62,000 nt of DNA from Cristatella mucedo. Its lineage: Eukaryota > Bryozoa > Phylactolaemata > Cristatellidae. Where the stretch lies: NCBI GenBank assembly GCA_009760855.2, contig WPIO01000066.1:642501-704500 (forward strand), given 5' to 3'. Shown here piece after piece: positions 1 to 11,187 of this stretch. The position numbers and the translations under genes are program-made. Under the pieces are notes generated by a model, which was not told the origin of the DNA, ran no database searches, and saw nothing but the letters and a program-made list of their open reading frames with translations. How positions within the stretch are numbered: position 1 is the stretch's first letter; every line of letters starts with the position of its first letter.

Positions 1-95
1 AAGAATCACCTACCGTAGGTTTTAAACCTTGACCTTGGGACCAAGGTCCTGAAAAGCATCCACCTTACCTAGTGTGCCACCACGGCTCACCAAAA
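1..95 (-). mobile_element. tRNA-derived SINE, family 1 (cut by window start)
   Basis: On the minus strand this reads as a tRNA-like head. A box A-like stretch (TGGTGGCACACTAGG) lies near 68-82 and a box B-like AGGTTTAAAACC lies near 18-30. Its duplicate at 37,310-37,480 shows the rest of the element. At least five other locations in the window carry the same family, so it is a dispersed element rather than a tRNA gene. Confidence 0.75.
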
Positions 96-99
96 CAGA

Positions 100-171
100 T
101 ACCCGAGGGGGACTCAAGTCCCCAATCTTCTGCTTAGGAGGCAGACGCCTTATCAATAAGGCCACACAGGC
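100..171 (-). tRNA. tRNA-Arg(CCT)-like gene or pseudogene
   Basis: A 72-nt cloverleaf can be drawn on the minus strand. The anticodon arm is perfect: stem TCTGC/GCAGA with loop CTCCTAA, anticodon CCT. The T stem GGGGA/TCCCC is also perfect. The acceptor stem GCCTGTG/CTCGGGT is weak, with two G-T pairs and one T-T mismatch. Two conserved features are damaged: the D loop reads TTATTGAT where GG is expected, and the T loop reads CTTGAGT instead of TTCRANY. Copy 2 of the duplication (37,484-37,555) keeps the T-loop C. It is clearly tRNA-derived; whether it is functional is doubtful. Confidence 0.55.
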
Positions 172-342
172 TTCCCATGGACTCTTACTGACTACCAATT
201 TATAAAATAATGATTACGGAACAAGTATTATTACTATGGTCGCTATTTTGAAAAGGAAGCTAGGCAAAAAAGCTAAGCGACCATTTGATCTTTTTCGAAG
301 TAAAATGGGCATCTTACAATGGACGCATTGCTGTGTTAGCAA

Positions 343-376
343 TATAAAGGGCAGCTATTTTATCTTTTACTCAGTC
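343..376 (+). promoter_or_regulatory. Candidate core promoter (TATA + Inr)
   Basis: TATAAAGG begins at 343. TCAGTC, a good match to the arthropod-type initiator TCAGTY, lies at 371-376, so its A (373) is exactly 30 bases downstream of the TATA start. Both elements are preserved in copy 2 (37,727-37,760). The implied leader (373-766) holds several short upstream ORFs, for example ATG GGA TAA at 404. Either the leader is spliced or translation of the gene at 767 is weak. Confidence 0.45.
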
Positions 377-766
377 TCAAAAGGGCAGCTTTTTAGACGG
401 TTTATGGGATAAGTATCTCGCTGTGGAATGACAGAATCAGGTTGCTCTTCAAGCATCAGTTACTGGTTTATGCCCTTTTAGGGCTCAGCTATTCAAGTTG
501 CAATAATTTCTGCAAGCCTGGGCCTTCAAAGCGTGCATTCATTATAAGCTGCGTCTTGATGCAAGCGTGCCCATGTTTCATTATTAAATTTATTTTGGCG
601 GAGGCTTTTTGGACAGTGTGTACACCTTAATGTTGTACAGCTTCATTTGCTCGTGAACTTATCGTTTTAGGTTCCCGGTATCCGTCTAGTAAACAAAGAG
701 TGTAGAGCTTGCATTCAAAGGGATCCTTGGAGTTATAATCTGCAGGCCGAGATAAGTTCTAAGACA

Positions 767-1344
767 ATGGCCTACTTATGCCAACGAGAGATTAGCAAGC
801 CTTTGATAAGCCAGTCACCTCGCTTGCTCCTAGGGCCAGAGCACACATGGAAAAACCTCCTGAGGAAATCGCTCAGGACGGAAAGCCCAGCAAGAATTGG
901 TTATGGAGTACGTGTGGTGCCGCTGGAAAGACCCGGACTGAAACGCCAAATCGAAGAGCATCTAGAATCATCGCAGGTCAAGAAGCAGCTCCTCGAGGAT
1001 CGGTCGAGCCTACAATGTCCGGTCGACGCAGCGATGCTCTCGCCCGTCCAAGAGGGCAATCCAGAGCAGGTTCTTAAGGCGTTGGATTCATGTGAATTCA
1101 AGGCGAAGCGTTCTTCGACTTTGGAAATGGAACCGGCAAAAAGGCCTCGGTCCAATGAGGAGGAAGGATCTGAAGGTAGCGAGAACTCGAGTAGTGAGCC
1201 CCCTGCGAAGAGACTACAGCAGCTCTTGCTATCCGTGGTGGAAGGCACGGAAGATGTGGCCGAGCTTAGAGGCGTGGCGGCGAATGAAGGGCAGAACCTC
1301 GCCAGCGACAGTGTGAGTAATCTAACGGAGGAGAGTAATCTCAG
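767..1344 (+). CDS. Unknown nuclear-type protein, exon 1 (gene copy 1)
   Basis: I do not recognise this protein. The exon starts at an ATG in good context (A at -3, G at +4) and encodes 192 complete codons plus two bases. It ends at CAG|GTGAGT, a textbook splice donor; the reading frame meets TGA immediately beyond it, as expected of intron sequence. Residues 39-82 are basic and charged and identical in both gene copies. Residues 83-168 are acidic, Ser/Glu/Pro-rich and variable between copies. Two basic clusters, PAKRPR (123-128) and PPAKR (145-149), could form a bipartite nuclear localisation signal. Joining to 6263 keeps the frame and gives 329 residues in total. Nuclear location is inferred only from these clusters. 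Confidence 0.7.
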
Positions 1345-1599
1345 GTGAGTAACCTCGCGGAAACCAGGCGAAACTTGCTTGCAGGATGTAATCCCTTACT
1401 CGCGTTGCTGAGTCTTAGTAGTTTCGTGAGGGAGACACCTCTAGGCTGTCTTGCCGACAGACGGACGTGCGACATCTTGCTGCGCGACAGGCTTTTTAGC
1501 CTTAGTAAGTAGAGACTCATATTTTTTGCATGAAATTGCAAACAAAAATACTTGGCATACAAGAAAAAAGGTACACACAAACTAATGGTATTTGTAACA

Positions 1600-1690
1600 T
1601 AATAATATTAATGCACTGGATAAATCGTCCTCAGAGAACACAATCTCTTTCTAGGTGCTTTACATTTGCTGCAAAGTGAAATGTGATGGA
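1600..1690 (-). mobile_element. LINE 3'-end fragment
   Basis: The reverse complement has the L2-like LINE 3' terminus: GCAGCAAATGTAAAGCACC, an AGAGATT stem segment and a TTAATATTATT tail. No ORF is attached. It is also present in copy 2 (38,990-39,080). Confidence 0.75.
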
Positions 1691-4003
1691 ATTCCTTTCA
1701 TGGTAAAATGTAGTTTTTGTCTTCATGTACCTTTTTATGTAATAAGATTTCATTTTAACGTCAGTATTTATGTTGCCCAGTCATCGCGTGTGGCGATGTC
1801 GGTTCACAGCCTTTGCTAGGACCAGAATAATAACCAAGATGCTTTCATAAATGGATAAACCCATTAGAAAATCCTTCATTACTAAAATGGTCTTACCTTA
1901 GATGGGAAGGAAAGCCCCCAATAGTAAACTATTTGGCGGTATCTCAGAACTACGTAAGAGAACCTAAAATCTACCTATTTGAACATAATTAGCCTTTTGC
2001 GGGCTAATTGTTTACTGAACAGTTATAATCAAGAGAGAGATCAAAAGAAGTAAAGATGTCATGACCAATGTCATATAATATGCGGCATATTCCTAACAAT
2101 TTGGTATATCTTATGCCTACATACGACACATGTAACGTTTTCATTCTATTTTGATAAAGCAAAGAGTTTAGGAAGCTTTTTTGAAACTGAAAACTAACTA
2201 GGAACCAGAAATGTTTCACTTTCAATTGGTTCTGCGTTCAGATAGCCACAAAATGCTTAACTATACCTTGACTAGTATTAATAGAGAAGTGATTCCATGG
2301 TGCGGATAATAACTGATATGTCAGCTGAAATCGAACACGAACTAATTCAATTTAGTTTTATTCTCACCGACACACACTCAATCCCGTTGAAAAAGACCAT
2401 CGAATCAAGGTTATGTAACCCAAATTTGGGTCCCTTCCTTCTTTTTCTCTAGCTTGCTTATTAAAAGTGCTTTCCAGCCAGGACACGTATCGTTCCAACA
2501 GTCCCTCCAATTCAAGTCGATTAGCTGCGTCTCGATCCATCCACGCCTTTAGTTTGTCTGCTCTCGAATGCCAACACTCACTGCTGACTGACCTCATGGT
2601 ATCCACTGACCTCCAAATCTAAAAGGCACGTTTCCTCAAGCATTTATTTTGTTATTAACAGTTATCTTTTCAGTGACTATGCGTGGTAGGGCCGTGCATG
2701 TTATTAATAACTAAATTGTCGTTTCATTTTCAACATATGTAAAGATCCCAGTGAGAAATTTTTAGTTCGCTGAGGGTTCGACAAAAATGAAATGATTAAC
2801 TATGAATTAAATCACAGCCTGGCAGTTTCGGTAGCTGAAAGGTGAGGCAGTTTCTCGATTAAGCTTTAAATCCGAGTAAATAAAGTCAAATCATTCTAAA
2901 TTTCGGCGATTGATATGGTAGGTAACTTTTCTTGAAAAGAAAGGTAGTTCGCTCATGTTATTTATTTCATCCTCACTGCATTCTAACAATTACCCTTTTA
3001 AGAATTATAAAAGCGCATTTGATAAAGCACCCTCGGAGAACTCAAGCTCTTTCTAGGCACTTAACATTTGCTGCAAAGAAAGACGATTGAATGGTGAGTG
3101 GTAAGTGGTGGCATGCTAAGTGACAACAAACATAATCTGGTTAAAAGTAACACACACCCAGGGTCAGGAAATAAATACGGTTAGTGCAGCATGCAGTGTC
3201 GGCTCACAATAGCATACAAAAGACGAATCAGTGGCCCAACTAAATGTGGTGATACATAGATGCATTTTTAGTTTCTTTTTAAATGTAGTTAAGTCAGGGG
3301 ATGTTCTGACCCAAGAGAGAAGTGAGTTCGATGCCTTGGGAGCCTATGAACTAAAATAACGGTCTCCAAATAATTTATCGTTTATACGAGGTATATATTA
3401 ACAGTTAGGCGACGGAAAGCACGTGATATGATGCCTAGCTTGACGGAGAGTAAGTCTGATAGGAACGCTGAAGTTAAAGAATGAGGGACCTAAAAGTGAG
3501 GAAAAGAACGTTTAAGTCAATGCGTGGCTTGACAGGCAACAGTGCAGGTATTCGATACGTGGTTTAGCATCTACCACGCTTACTCCAGACAAACCTAGCT
3601 GCAGAGGTTTGCACAAGCTATTGGCACCTTATTGCACAGGCAGGTAGACCAGCAAGTAGTGGCAGAAGTCATGACGGGATGTGAAGAATGCAGGGAATAA
3701 TTTAAATTTTATATCCCGGCATAAACACGTCCGAAATTTAGAAATTTTATACAGCTGAAAATAGGTTGACTTTACTGTGGAGCTGATTCGGTCGTCTAGT
3801 GAAAGGCAACTTTGGAATTTGACATCTAGATTTCGATCAGATTCAACTTAAGATGAACTTACTTAACGAAACTTAACATAACATAACTGAACATAAGCTG
3901 GCAGAACCTAAAAAAACGAAAAGAAGGTGAGAGTGTTCAAAGCCATGTAGTACTTATACTTCAGAAGTTCCTTTGATGATCTGCGTCCATTTACATGAAC
4001 ACC

Positions 4004-4140
4004 ATTCCTATCAAAGACACTGGAACTGGTCGTGGCAGACTAGCTGAACTCCTATATCGAAACCTCACACTAGCGCCTAGAAAGAGATTAAGTTCTCTTA
4101 GGGCGCTTTACCAAGTGCAATATTATTATTATTATTATTA
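4004..4140 (+). mobile_element. Internally deleted mini-LINE nested in the reverse LINE
   Basis: About 70 bases matching the start of the RT region (ATTCCTATCAAAGACACT and on) are joined directly to the LINE 3' hairpin (CGCCTAGAAAGAGATTAAG...GGGCGC) and an ATT-repeat tail. Flanking sequence belongs to the reverse LINE on both sides. The same unit sits at 41,404-41,545 in copy 2, so it inserted before the duplication. Confidence 0.75.
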
Positions 4141-4329
4141 ATACTCTAGAGTCTCCCACTGAGACAGTATCTTTACCAATGCAGTGCAGTGCCAGTGAAC
4201 CCCAGGCAAGTGCATAGGTTCCCGAGAATTACTTGGTGCTTGATAGTATCAAAAGCTGCCTAAAGACCGAGCGAAGCAAGCAGAGATACTCTATCTAAGT
4301 CGGCACACCTAAGTAGGTTGTAATACGCC

Positions 4330-4487
4330 CAAAGCCCCTAACCATGTTATTCATTATTTTTTTCAAGCAGGATATTAGTAACCATTTAATTGCGTTTCCC
4401 TTTGCAGCAAATGTAAAGCACCTAGAAAGAGATTGAGTTCTCTGAGGGCGCTTTATCAAAATCATTATTATTATTATTACTATTAAT
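4330..4487 (+). mobile_element. LINE 3'-end fragment nested in the reverse LINE
   Basis: A plus-strand LINE 3' terminus (CCCTTTGCAGCAAATGTAAA, hairpin GCACC...GGGCGC, ATT tail) interrupts the reverse LINE. The reverse LINE resumes at 4,488 with sequence matching its RT start. The copy 2 equivalent is 41,676-41,815. Confidence 0.75.
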
Positions 4488-6262
4488 GCTGATTCTGTGT
4501 AACGATTAGCAGCAAAATCAGACTTGTAATTAATAGCAAGGTTTTGAAGTTTTGTAATACTAGTTCAGCTGGTCCGCCACGACTCCTTCGAGTGTCTTTG
4601 ATAGGAATAGTAATAACTTGGCCAAACTTGGCCAAAGTTGGTTATGTTATCCAGGTTCTATTGTAGCTTTCTTAAGTGGATACCTGACTAAAGCCTTCTT
4701 GAAAGGTACCGGACATGATCTGATGCTAATGACATATTTATGATCTCAGATGTGCGTAGCAGCAGCAGGTCAATGCAACGTTGATGCAGTACCGTGGAAA
4801 TACGGTCCACAGGATTAGTTGCCCTTTTTGATAGGGATATTAAATTCAGAACGAGGTCGCTAGCTACCTCATTGAATGTAGACATTGAGTTGCTACGAGA
4901 AATTGAGGGACATAATTCCAGGGGTTGCAACCTTAGGGATGGAATCTTTGATGGTGTTGATCTTCTTGGCAAAAAAGCTAGAGAAGCGATCGGCTAGATC
5001 GTCACAGGGATAATTCGGTGAGGAGCTAACCTGGGAGCAGTTAAGGAGACGGTTGATCGTAGATAGTAGTGATTTTTGGATAAATCTTTGATTGAAAAAC
5101 GTTTTTATAGAAGCTAGACTTGGCCTGTGCTGTATTGATTGGTACGAACTACAGCAGTCCTCCTACGCCTGTCGACGTTCAGCTAATCCGGATTTTTTGT
5201 ATCCTTTTTACAAGGTTGGGCTTAGTGGACCTAGCTAGTTTAATGTCTGATAAACCATAGGTCGTCTGAGCCAGTGGGCTTAGTAAGAGGTGCCAACTCA
5301 TGGATAATGTCAACAAGTGTCGTTTAGTAGTATTATATCAATTACGACAATTAAGAAGGGGATTAAGCAGCAACAGCTAAGCAGATATTAATGCACGGAC
5401 ATAGATATTGACAAAGTTTCTAATAGTTCACGGTTCAAAGGTGATTTTAGGTGAGGAGGAGGCAAAATTTAGACTTAATAAGATCTACAAGTAGTGAACA
5501 CACTTTCTTAATAATTGGTTACGACAGTGTACAGTTGTATGAGAATTTTGTTGAGCACATGACCATTGACGTTATGCACCTGAGCTTCAAGAGACATTGA
5601 GTGAGTAAGTGCACGAAATGGTTTGCTGAAGGCGTCAGATAAGTTATCAAAATGAATTTTTAAATTATCAATAACTAGGTAGTTTTTTTATAGCATGCAA
5701 AATAGAAATGAAACCAGAAATCTCGGATAAAGGAGTACCTGGTTTCTGAGGTGCTGTAGACTACAGCCATAATCGGCAATTTGTTATCGGGTGCACTGAA
5801 ATCGACCAAATGGAGAGTGCTTCGAGGGGTCGGCAAATGGCTTGGAATTAAGGATTGAGCTGACAATAGCGGCAAATCAACCTCCAGATTTTATTGATAT
5901 ATAGCTGTGAAAGAATTAAAAGACTGTCGGGTTTTCGTCGATAAAATGCTTATGATTTTCATCCATGTTCCGGTCAAGGTGAGCAGGTCGAGGCATTTTT
6001 CAGAAATAAGGTCGTCATTTGTTGATAGAGGTTTCTCGCATATCGAGCAAAGATTATACAGAAAGGTCAATGTGAATGTATTTGACATTTTGTTCTTGGG
6101 CTCGAGCCTCGTGACATACATTACATAGAGATCAAGCTCTCATAGGGCGCTATGCAACAGCATAGGTACTTACGACCGAGAACGTTGAATGCGTGAAATA
6201 AAGCCAACGACCACGGCAGACGCAATTTCCGGCTCAAGCAGTTCTTTTATTTTGTTTTGCAG

Positions 6263-6674
6263 CAGTGCAATTTCTCATGACATCAAGAAGGCAGCAATTC
6301 TGAAAGCACTCACAAAGGCGGCCGGCAAGCTGAAAGCAACGAGACCCTTGAGACCCTGGAGAGAAGGCAAACACGAAGATTTGGTTACAGAAGATGGTGA
6401 AAATTGGAGAACATTATTAAAATTATATAGCCTGTCACCGCTGCAGTGGCCTCACGACTGTAATACTCAGAAATTATTGAAAAGAGCTGAGGAACTAGGA
6501 TTGCAGGTAAGAGACATCCAAGGTCATTTCTTAATCTACAAGAACGGATCTCTATTAAAAGTGGTTACCAGAACGATGAAAGAAAATCATACATGTGCCC
6601 AAATTATAAAGGCTTTGAACGATGAGTTGAATGCTCGCCAACAAAGTCTTTGGGAAGCAATGAGCTGGCACTGA
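6263..6674 (+). CDS. Unknown nuclear-type protein, exon 2 (gene copy 1)
   Basis: The acceptor after a 20-base pyrimidine-rich tract supplies the one base needed to complete the split codon, so the frame from exon 1 continues for 137 residues to TGA at 6672-6674. The segment is rich in Lys and Leu and looks mostly helical. The centre (LYSLSPLQWPHDC and the following KLLKRAEELG) is identical in both gene copies and is probably the structured core. The last residues differ from copy 2 because of a one-base length difference in AGTCTTTGGG versus AGTCTTGGG. I recognise no family. Polyadenylation signals AATAAA lie at 6880-6885 and 6987-6992. Confidence 0.7.
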
Positions 6675-7936
6675 TGCGCAGCCGTGAGACACATTTTCTG
6701 AAGCTGGGTAACCTACTTTCATACTTCCAGTTCTGCATGAAAAAAACCACGGCGACAACCCGATAGCGATGCAATCTCAATTCCATAAGCGACTGTGGTT
6801 ACCTGATCAAAATGTTGAATCGCAAGCTCGCTGAACAAAATTTCATGAGATTCTATGTATTGAGTTTATTGATAGTGTAAATAAACAGGCGAATGGTGCT
6901 TTTTTGAAGACTTCTAATCAGCAGTTTAGGTATTTGTTTCATCTTAGATGCATGCATGAGGAATGGGTTGAATCTCTTGTTTTACAAATAAAGTAGCTCT
7001 ATCCTGGTTGTGTATTCTATTGCAATAGTCGTAACTTCCAGGAACCTTTTGACGTTTTAAATTTAGTCTTTCAAATTTTTTTCGGAAATATAGGTAGCTG
7101 AGTAGAAATCCAATAATTTTCCAGGTTGGCTAACTTGTGCATTTGCATGAAGCTCTTCTAGTTGGCTAATAGCATACATTTTGCGAAAAACGTGTACATA
7201 AGGTGCTAGGCTTTGACATTAGCTACACAGTTGAAATTCTGTCCGAATAAGCTATGTAGAGTTGCAGTGATGCTAACGATACGCCATTCCTACAGAAGCC
7301 ACGAAGTGCATGTTATACGTTTTTTACGTCGAACAGATCCATAAACTCTCTAAAAAACCGTAAAAGGTTATTTGGAATAAATATGTCAATACAAATTTAG
7401 TACTACATAGTGATCTTGGATGGAGTGCAAAATTTCACAATGAGGACTAGCATATAAGCGATACGTTCGAGAAGTTCATTATGTCAGGGTGAAACCAGCC
7501 TTTTCCCTAAAGGTCTTTATCAGCAATTAATTGATTTGGAAATGATATAAGCTTTCCACTCCAATGATGAAGCCGCAGCTACTTGGGATACCTGATTGGA
7601 TATAGACCTGTGTGAACAAAAATTGAAGAAATCAGAACATAAACTAAAGCATTCTGCATTTTGTCACGCAATTTACTCGATACATTGCTAACACAGACTC
7701 ACATATTGTGCATCAGCCAGTGTACACAGCTTGCACATTATTCAAGGCGAGTAGGCTGTGCACCATTATATGTCTACTACGTTGATTCAATAATATATAA
7801 TATAAAGTTCATCAGATTTCAGCAACTCTATTATAACTTTGCAACTATATAACTTTGCAAGATTCTTTGGCTACTTGCAGTAGGCCGTCAATACTGGCCA
7901 GCTGCAAGAGTTGAAGCTATGATTTAAAAAGAAAAT
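6675..7936. other. 3' flank of gene copy 1, no further gene seen
   Basis: Contains two AATAAA sites within 320 bases of the stop codon. The rest is AT-rich and nearly identical in copy 2 (46,400-47,686). I see no convincing coding sequence; the short ORF at 7661-7852 has no recognisable features. Confidence 0.5.
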
Positions 7937-8095
7937 ACTAGCTGATTTAACAGCCTCTTTTGCATAGGGAAAGAAGAGCCTTGACCGCTTGCAGTGGCAA
8001 TAAAGGATTGCCTATTGCAGGATTTGAACCTACGACTCGGGGACCGGAGTCGTGGAAAGTAACCGCCTAACCTAGTGAGGCACCACGACTTACAG
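7937..8095 (-). mobile_element. tRNA-derived SINE, family 1
   Basis: The minus strand reads tRNA-like head (box A region near 8,070-8,090; box B GGTTCAAATCC at 8,021-8,031), a body with AAAGGCTCTTC-type sequence, and the family tail ending in TGTTAAATCAGCTAG. The body and tail match the other family 1 copies. Its duplicate is at 47,687-47,845. Confidence 0.85.
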
Positions 8096-8531
8096 ACTTC
8101 GACGGCAATTCCTGATGACCCGGTGAAGGCAGGATGATGGTCGCTAAGCACTTTCTGACTATGAGTAAATTAGGCTGCATAATTAGAGGATCTTAGTACC
8201 TAAATATTAGATCTCTGAGAAAATGCGTGTAATCAGCACTGCCAGCATAAGCTTCTCATACAAGGGTCTTCGTCGTAGTTGCTAGTAACATGACTTTACT
8301 TGTACCATAACTATTAACATAACTTAACTTTCAATTCTATGTACGCGAACGCTTAGTGCTACTAATGGTTCACAGTTAAAGACCACCCACTTTCCATGTC
8401 AATAAAACCAACCAGTAGCCAGGGTTAAGAGCCTCAGTGAACGTAGTCTCTGTCGACGCTTTACAGCATCCTACTATACAAAATTACACAAAGACGAATG
8501 ACATGCACGATACCGTGATTATAAACCTACG

Positions 8532-8711
8532 AACTGATTTCGCAGCCATTTGTTATAGCCACAGAAGTGCTTTGATGTCTGTCACCACCGCTTGCAGCAA
8601 CAAACAAGAGTCGCCCACCGCAGGATTCGAGCCCATGACCTCGGTCCAAGACTTCGGTTTCCGAGGTCGTGAAAAGCAACCACATTATCTAGCCTGCCAT
8701 CTTGGCTCACC
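8532..8711 (-). mobile_element. tRNA-derived SINE, family 1
   Basis: The reverse complement has the family head (GAGCCAAGATGGCAGGC), a long variable-arm-like segment, box B GGGCTCGAATCC, and the GCAAGCGGTGGTGACAG body. Its duplicate is at 48,282-48,461. Confidence 0.85.
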
Positions 8712-10750
8712 GCTAAGGCAAGGGTATACAAGGCAAACTAATATAATCATGCCTAGAATTGCTGTCCCAAACAAAGTGGTTAAGTAGTGACACCGGTTAG
8801 AAAAACAGCATGTTCTTAGAAAGAACTGGGCGATGCACCAGTTTGCAGGCAAAGCACTCTTAAGCCAACCCCCAAGTTAATTAAGGGCACAGCAAAAGAT
8901 AGAATGAACAGATATATTCTTGGCTGAGAATTAAACAACGGTGGAAAATTTGAAGCAGGTAGCAATCCTAGCAGCCAGCAAGTCCCAGACTTTTCGTGCC
9001 TACGAACTGGACGAAGTAATATTTGAGCATTCTAGATAAGTGCGATGAACGGCTAGAGAACCGGAAGCCAAGAAGTGGGTAGTGCGATGGAGCACGGGAG
9101 AAGCAAGACCATACAGTACATTACGGCAGCTGCAGTGCGAGCGATTAAAGAGAGCATTGAGCCAAAGAAAAGATCGCACAAGTCGATCCGCTGCAATTTC
9201 ACAAAGCCAGTGATGCTCCTACTAAAGCCGTGTGACGTGGCAGCCGTCGATCGTGTTTCGTTGCTGCCACAGTGCACGGCTTGGCTGTTACGCCATTACA
9301 TTACATTGCATTATATTGCATATACACCCTTGACGATTGACTTATTGTATTGCGAAGCAATGCATAAGTTAAGAAATATAAGGAGAATCATCAAACACTT
9401 CTGAATAGAGGGAGTAGCTGTGATCTAGACGGTATGCAATTATGAATTGTGCTCTCCTAACTCAAGTTTCTTATTTTAGAAGGCTTTAATTAATGAGATG
9501 TTTTGAAGTTAAAGGAAGGTAGATTCTATCGAGGACAGTTTGATCGTTCAATAGCATGTCGGTCTGAAACAAACCCCTTGAAATACGAGCCGTTGTTATA
9601 ATAATAACACAGCAAATGTAAAAAATCTTTAGTGAACTTAATCTTTTTGAGAGGAAATTACGTATTCTTTAAAGGACCATGACTGCATGTTTAGTTGCGA
9701 TATGCGCAGGATCAAAATGCATAGGGTGTGTAATGGGGATCATAAATGCGGGAGTGTAGCTCGCATGGTATCAGTACGCGTAGGCACTCAAAGAACCTAC
9801 CATAAAGAACCAGCAAATGCTTAGGGACTAAGGATTTGTTTCGCATTTTGTGTATGTCGTCAAGTCAGCGGATACTGTTCCTGCGGGTCAGGAACACCAC
9901 TCATCAGAATTGCTGCCCCACCAGGCTAAGCATCGTAACACTCACTTCTAATGGCTTACCTAAGCCTCGTTTCTCACCGAGGAGAACATTTCAAAATCTT
10001 TTAGGTTGAGAAATTAGTCGCGATATATGACTCAAGCAAACATGTATGTCAGAAGTATAAAGGTTTTGATCGACACACTAAGAGAGCTCTTTGAGAGGTT
10101 TAATGGCTGATTGGAATCTGTTACAATTAGCTTCTGATTACAGGCTGCCCGGCCTTTATAATTTCTTGCCTAAACACAAAAAATCACAAGAGTTAGACTT
10201 TGATGCGACTTAAGCACAAAAACGTCAAAGCCGCAAATTCTAGTTACCTAATTCTCACACCCAAATGACGAGTCTGTTAAAAACAGCCTGCTTAATTCAG
10301 CCAGTTACATTTTTTAATTAAGAGCATGATACATTTGTGAGTTCACGCAAGAAAAATCAATATGCATAGAACTTTTGCACAATTTTTGTTGCTTGTTTGA
10401 TCGATGGACCTGAGCTTTGAAAGTTCAGTCAAAGTAAATCGTTGATTGTGCAGTCTTCAGGTGTTATAGTGCCATCCTAAGGGTATTTTGTCGTGAATAT
10501 TTAATTTTACACTCGCAAATTTGCGACATAGAGAATTGCTGCTGGATAAACCTGGTAGAATTGTAAAGGATATGAAGGAGAAGCAAGACATCTATTTCAG
10601 AGTCGGCTCATGCAAGTGCTGTGCATCAATTTTCTGAATGTGCATGGAGCTGGCCCACACAAGCAAGTGAGAGTTTCAGTCGGATGTAGGATTGGATTTA
10701 TTGCAGCAGTCACCCATTTTAGGAAGTAGCTAGTTATGTCAAGCTACTTG
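8712..10750. other. Non-coding part of the duplication
   Basis: This stretch is nearly identical in copy 2. The overlapping ORFs at 9,053-9,404 on both strands show no family features. A short CATTA-type simple repeat occurs near 9,293-9,330. Nothing else is recognised. Confidence 0.4.
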
Positions 10751-10754
10751 CTTG

Positions 10755-11187
10755 ATACTGCGACCGGCTGAGTGTTAATTCCTTGTGCAGTAGATAGACA
10801 AAATTAGGGAATCCATCCCTGCGATGACAAAACCACTCCTAGAAGGCTGTTCTCCAATTCCTGGCTGCACCTCAATGTCTTCATTTAAGCAGGTCACTAG
10901 TGATCTCGTCCTGAAGTTCATATCATAATTAAATAAGACAACAAGTCATGTGGACCCTATTCCCACTGTCCTGCTCCTACGTTGCAGTGATCTGCTGGTG
11001 CCATGCATAATAACATCATTAATATGTCATTAGCCTCAGGTCATGTCCCAGCACCTTTAAAAAAAGCTGTAGTCAGGCCACTTCTCCAGAAAGCGACAGT
11101 AGACCATGAGAACTTGATCAAATACCGCCCAGTCTCCCCTTTTACTATTTTTTTCGAAGACACTAGAGCCGGTCGTGGCGGACGTTT
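10755..11187 (+). mobile_element. LINE fragment at right edge of duplication copy 1
   Basis: The sequence follows the endonuclease-RT linker of the L2-like LINE (matching 57,000-57,150 reversed, and 50,640-50,960) and stops abruptly near 11,187, just after the GGTCGTGGCGGAC segment. Polinton-like sequence follows. The missing RT half is not found on the far side of the Polinton block. Confidence 0.8.

Larger units (their letters stand above)
3005..6125 (-). mobile_element. L2/CR1-type LINE, nearly full ORF2, degenerate
   Basis: Read on the minus strand from about 6,125, this runs through the start of an APE-type endonuclease (a degenerate TETWL-like stretch, LTGTWM, at 5,965-6,000), more endonuclease (5,675-5,875), the linker to the reverse transcriptase (4,688-4,972), RT fragments (3,440-3,850) and the 3' hairpin and tail at 3,010-3,070. 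Frameshifts and stops are frequent, so it is dead. Two shorter plus-strand LINE pieces are nested in it. In copy 2 of the duplication the same element continues further 5', so this copy has lost its 5' end. Confidence 0.85.
1345..6262 (+). other. Inferred intron of gene copy 1
   Basis: The donor GTGAGT at 1345 and the acceptor TTTTATTTTGTTTTGCAG ending at 6262 define a 4.9-kb intron. The acceptor is followed at once by a second CAG, a NAGNAG arrangement that allows a one-codon choice. Inside are a short LINE 3' end (about 1,600-1,690), an apparently unique stretch at 1,690-3,000 where I see no gene, and a reverse-oriented LINE (3,005-6,125) with two nested pieces. No further in-frame exon was needed to connect the two coding exons, but I cannot exclude one. 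Confidence 0.6.
1..10750. repeat. Segmental duplication, copy 1
   Basis: This block recurs in the same orientation at 37,386-50,631. Unique sequence, SINEs, a tRNA-like sequence, a two-exon gene and its LINE-filled intron all match in order. By eye the first 766 bases differ from the other copy at only about seven or eight positions. The left end lies outside the window, because copy 2 continues leftward into the same SINE (37,310-37,386). The right end falls where both copies enter a fragment of the same LINE family. Relative to copy 2 this copy lacks about 2.4 kb near position 6,075. Confidence 0.95.

Noticed and set aside
442-630. 62-residue ORF in the 5' region of the main gene, present in both copies
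   Set aside because: It begins with TTG, not ATG, and shows no domain; the duplication alone explains its conservation.
2364-2606. 80-residue minus ORF conserved in both duplication copies (39,758-40,000)
   Set aside because: It is open in both, but about nine of 80 residues differ with hardly any silent changes, its splice sites are unclear and it lies inside the intron of the main gene. Better explained as chance or decayed repeat.
9053-9404. Overlapping ORFs on both strands, conserved in copy 2 (48,803-49,154)
   Set aside because: Conservation follows from the recent duplication; no motif or splice context supports coding.
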